Assembly: GCA_030632865.1 (NCBI GenBank)
Contig: DAOVTY010000220.1
Coordinates: 1 to 5,347, forward strand
Length of the DNA stretch: 5,347 nucleotides
Reading direction: 5' to 3'
DNA from: Bacteroidota bacterium
GTDB lineage: Bacteria; Bacteroidota; Bacteroidia; Bacteroidales; Prolixibacteraceae
Under the pieces are notes generated by a model. That model was not told the origin of the DNA, made no database searches, and saw only the letters and a program-made list of their open reading frames with translations. Position 1 is the first letter of the stretch; the number at the start of each line of letters is the position of its first letter. Of this stretch, positions 4,279 to 5,347 are shown in pieces. Made by a program: the position numbers and the translations under genes.

Positions 4279-5347
4279 TTAGAATTGATAATTCATTGAA
4301 AAATTTATGAGATTGTCTTCCTTACTTCTTGCATAAGAAATATTAAGCAGAGCCATATCAAAAGGAGACCACCAAAAACCTATCCCATAGCCGTCGTGCC
4401 AACGGGAAGAATTTTCTCCATCAAGCCACACGCGACCAATATCATTAAATATGAACAATCCGGCAGTAGTATTCAAAATATATGAATTAAGCTGCTTACT
4501 TCTGATTCGTATTTCTGTATTCAAATAAACATTGGCATCACCATAAAATCTTGTTTGACGAAAACCGCGCAGGTTCTCATTTTGACCAAGTTTAGCAGCT
4601 TCGTTAAAAACATAATCACCAAAAATCTTTTCCCCGCCAATCCTCACTGCATAAACAATCCGGGGACGTTTTGAGAAACTGAGATAAGAGGTCCACTCTC
4701 CTGAGATTTTTGTAAAATCGGAAGAATTGTTATTAAGTCCTATGAAATGTGCAATTTCTGTTTCCAGTTGTGTTCCACGTGTCCGAAACATATTGCTACC
4801 TCCAAATTCTTCCTCCTTTTTCAATTCCTGATTAGATATGGTATTCCACTCATAATTCACAGAAACTCCTGCAAAAGAATGTGCAAGCAAATCATCTGGT
4901 TCAAGACCATTATTGGGAAAATCAGAAATAAAACGTTCAGGAGTTTCCTCTACATTAGTGTATTTATAAAATAATCCAAGACCTGCTTTATGGTTTTCAT
5001 TTTTATCAATAAATTTTTCGATTTCGGGTTTTATATAATATTCTCGCATTCTTACCCAATAATATTCTTTATCAGATTTGTCAACTTCCCATTTGGTTTC
5101 ATTGCCCATACCAAAATAGTTATTTACATAATTTGGCGATTTAACATCAGCAACTAAACTCAATTTAAGGTGTTTTAAAGGAAAGATATTTGACCCTGCA
5201 AAATGAAAATTATATGCATTGGTTAGAAAGGCGTAATTAGCAAATATCTCATATTTTTGACGGCGATAGGATGAATACTTGTTGAATACGGGGCCACCAC
5301 CTAAAAAGATACCATCATCCTGATTATAGCCAACGAATAATCCCGGA
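4279..5347 (-). CDS. Omp85/BamA-type outer-membrane beta-barrel protein, C-terminal 355 residues (5' end outside window)
   Basis: The frame is open from the stop TAA (4279-4281) to the right edge, so the gene is cut at its 5' end. The visible 355 residues are alternating amphipathic strands of a barrel. FGMGNET (78-84 of the visible part) is a typical early-barrel motif of this group. LRGFRQTRFYGD (259-270) contains the (V/L)RG(F/Y) loop-6 signature of Omp85 proteins, followed by LNTEIRIR and DIGRVWLDGE. The chain ends in SMNYQF, an aromatic C-terminal beta-signal for BAM-mediated insertion. Known Bacteroidota proteins with this barrel include BamA-like assembly factors and metallophosphoesterases with a C-terminal barrel; the N-terminal domain that would decide is missing. 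The adjacent exported phosphatase makes the second option attractive but does not prove it. A TTG codon at 5161-5163 is an ordinary leucine, not a start, because homology-like barrel sequence continues upstream of it. Confidence 0.85.
   Translation of the reverse strand, partial: PGLFVGYNQDDGIFLGGGPVFNKYSSYRRQKYEIFANYAFLTNAYNFHFAGSNIFPLKHLKLSLVADVKSPNYVNNYFGMGNETKWEVDKSDKEYYWVRMREYYIKPEIEKFIDKNENHKAGLGLFYKYTNVEETPERFISDFPNNGLEPDDLLAHSFAGVSVNYEWNTISNQELKKEEEFGGSNMFRTRGTQLETEIAHFIGLNNNSSDFTKISGEWTSYLSFSKRPRIVYAVRIGGEKIFGDYVFNEAAKLGQNENLRGFRQTRFYGDANVYLNTEIRIRSKQLNSYILNTTAGLFIFNDIGRVWLDGENSSRWHDGYGIGFWWSPFDMALLNISYARSKEDNLINFSMNYQF

Noticed and set aside
4747..4974. 75-codon plus-strand open frame
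   Set aside because: It is antisense to the outer-membrane barrel; its Cys and Phe richness is a shadow artefact.
5161..5163. TTG as the start of the barrel protein
   Set aside because: The frame stays open for 61 further codons to the window edge and those codons encode continuing barrel-like sequence, so the gene is 5'-truncated by the window and the TTG is an internal leucine.

Overview
The window is AT-rich DNA with every recognisable gene on the minus strand, apart from one displaced gene fragment at the left edge. Three traits point to Bacteroidota: weak or absent Shine-Dalgarno sequences with A-rich leaders, a promoter matching the TTG-N19-TAnnTTTG pattern, and the protein types present (Omp85-type barrel, COG1033-type RND exporter beside a TetR regulator). 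A finer placement is not supported; something Marinilabiliales-like is only an impression.

Layout in transcription order, right to left. (1) 5347 to 3639: the C-terminal beta-barrel of an Omp85/BamA-type outer-membrane protein, whose 5' part lies beyond the window, followed after 4 bp by a signal-peptide-bearing histidine phosphatase. (2) 3638 to 3277: a gene-free stretch with a GC-rich palindromic element and, next to the following gene, a promoter and a 24-bp palindromic operator. (3) 3276 to 1904: a TetR-family regulator, a small four-helix membrane protein and a cupin, probably one transcript. (4) 1903 to 1814: a strong hairpin and a second copy of the same operator. (5) 1813 to 1: the N-terminal three quarters of an RND-superfamily exporter.

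The TetR protein probably represses both its own operon and the exporter. Its palindrome recurs, 21 of 24 bases identical, directly upstream of the exporter start codon. The cupin and small membrane protein are regulated passengers of unknown role.

The most unusual feature is at the left end. The exporter frame runs into an unrelated 14 to 15 residue tail and stops. The DNA encoding that tail, read on the plus strand (3 to about 149), encodes exactly the next piece expected of an RND exporter. The gene therefore turns back on itself at about 122 to 151. The cause is either a small DNA inversion between short inverted repeats or a hairpin fold-back, and the latter could be a sequencing or assembly artefact at a contig end.
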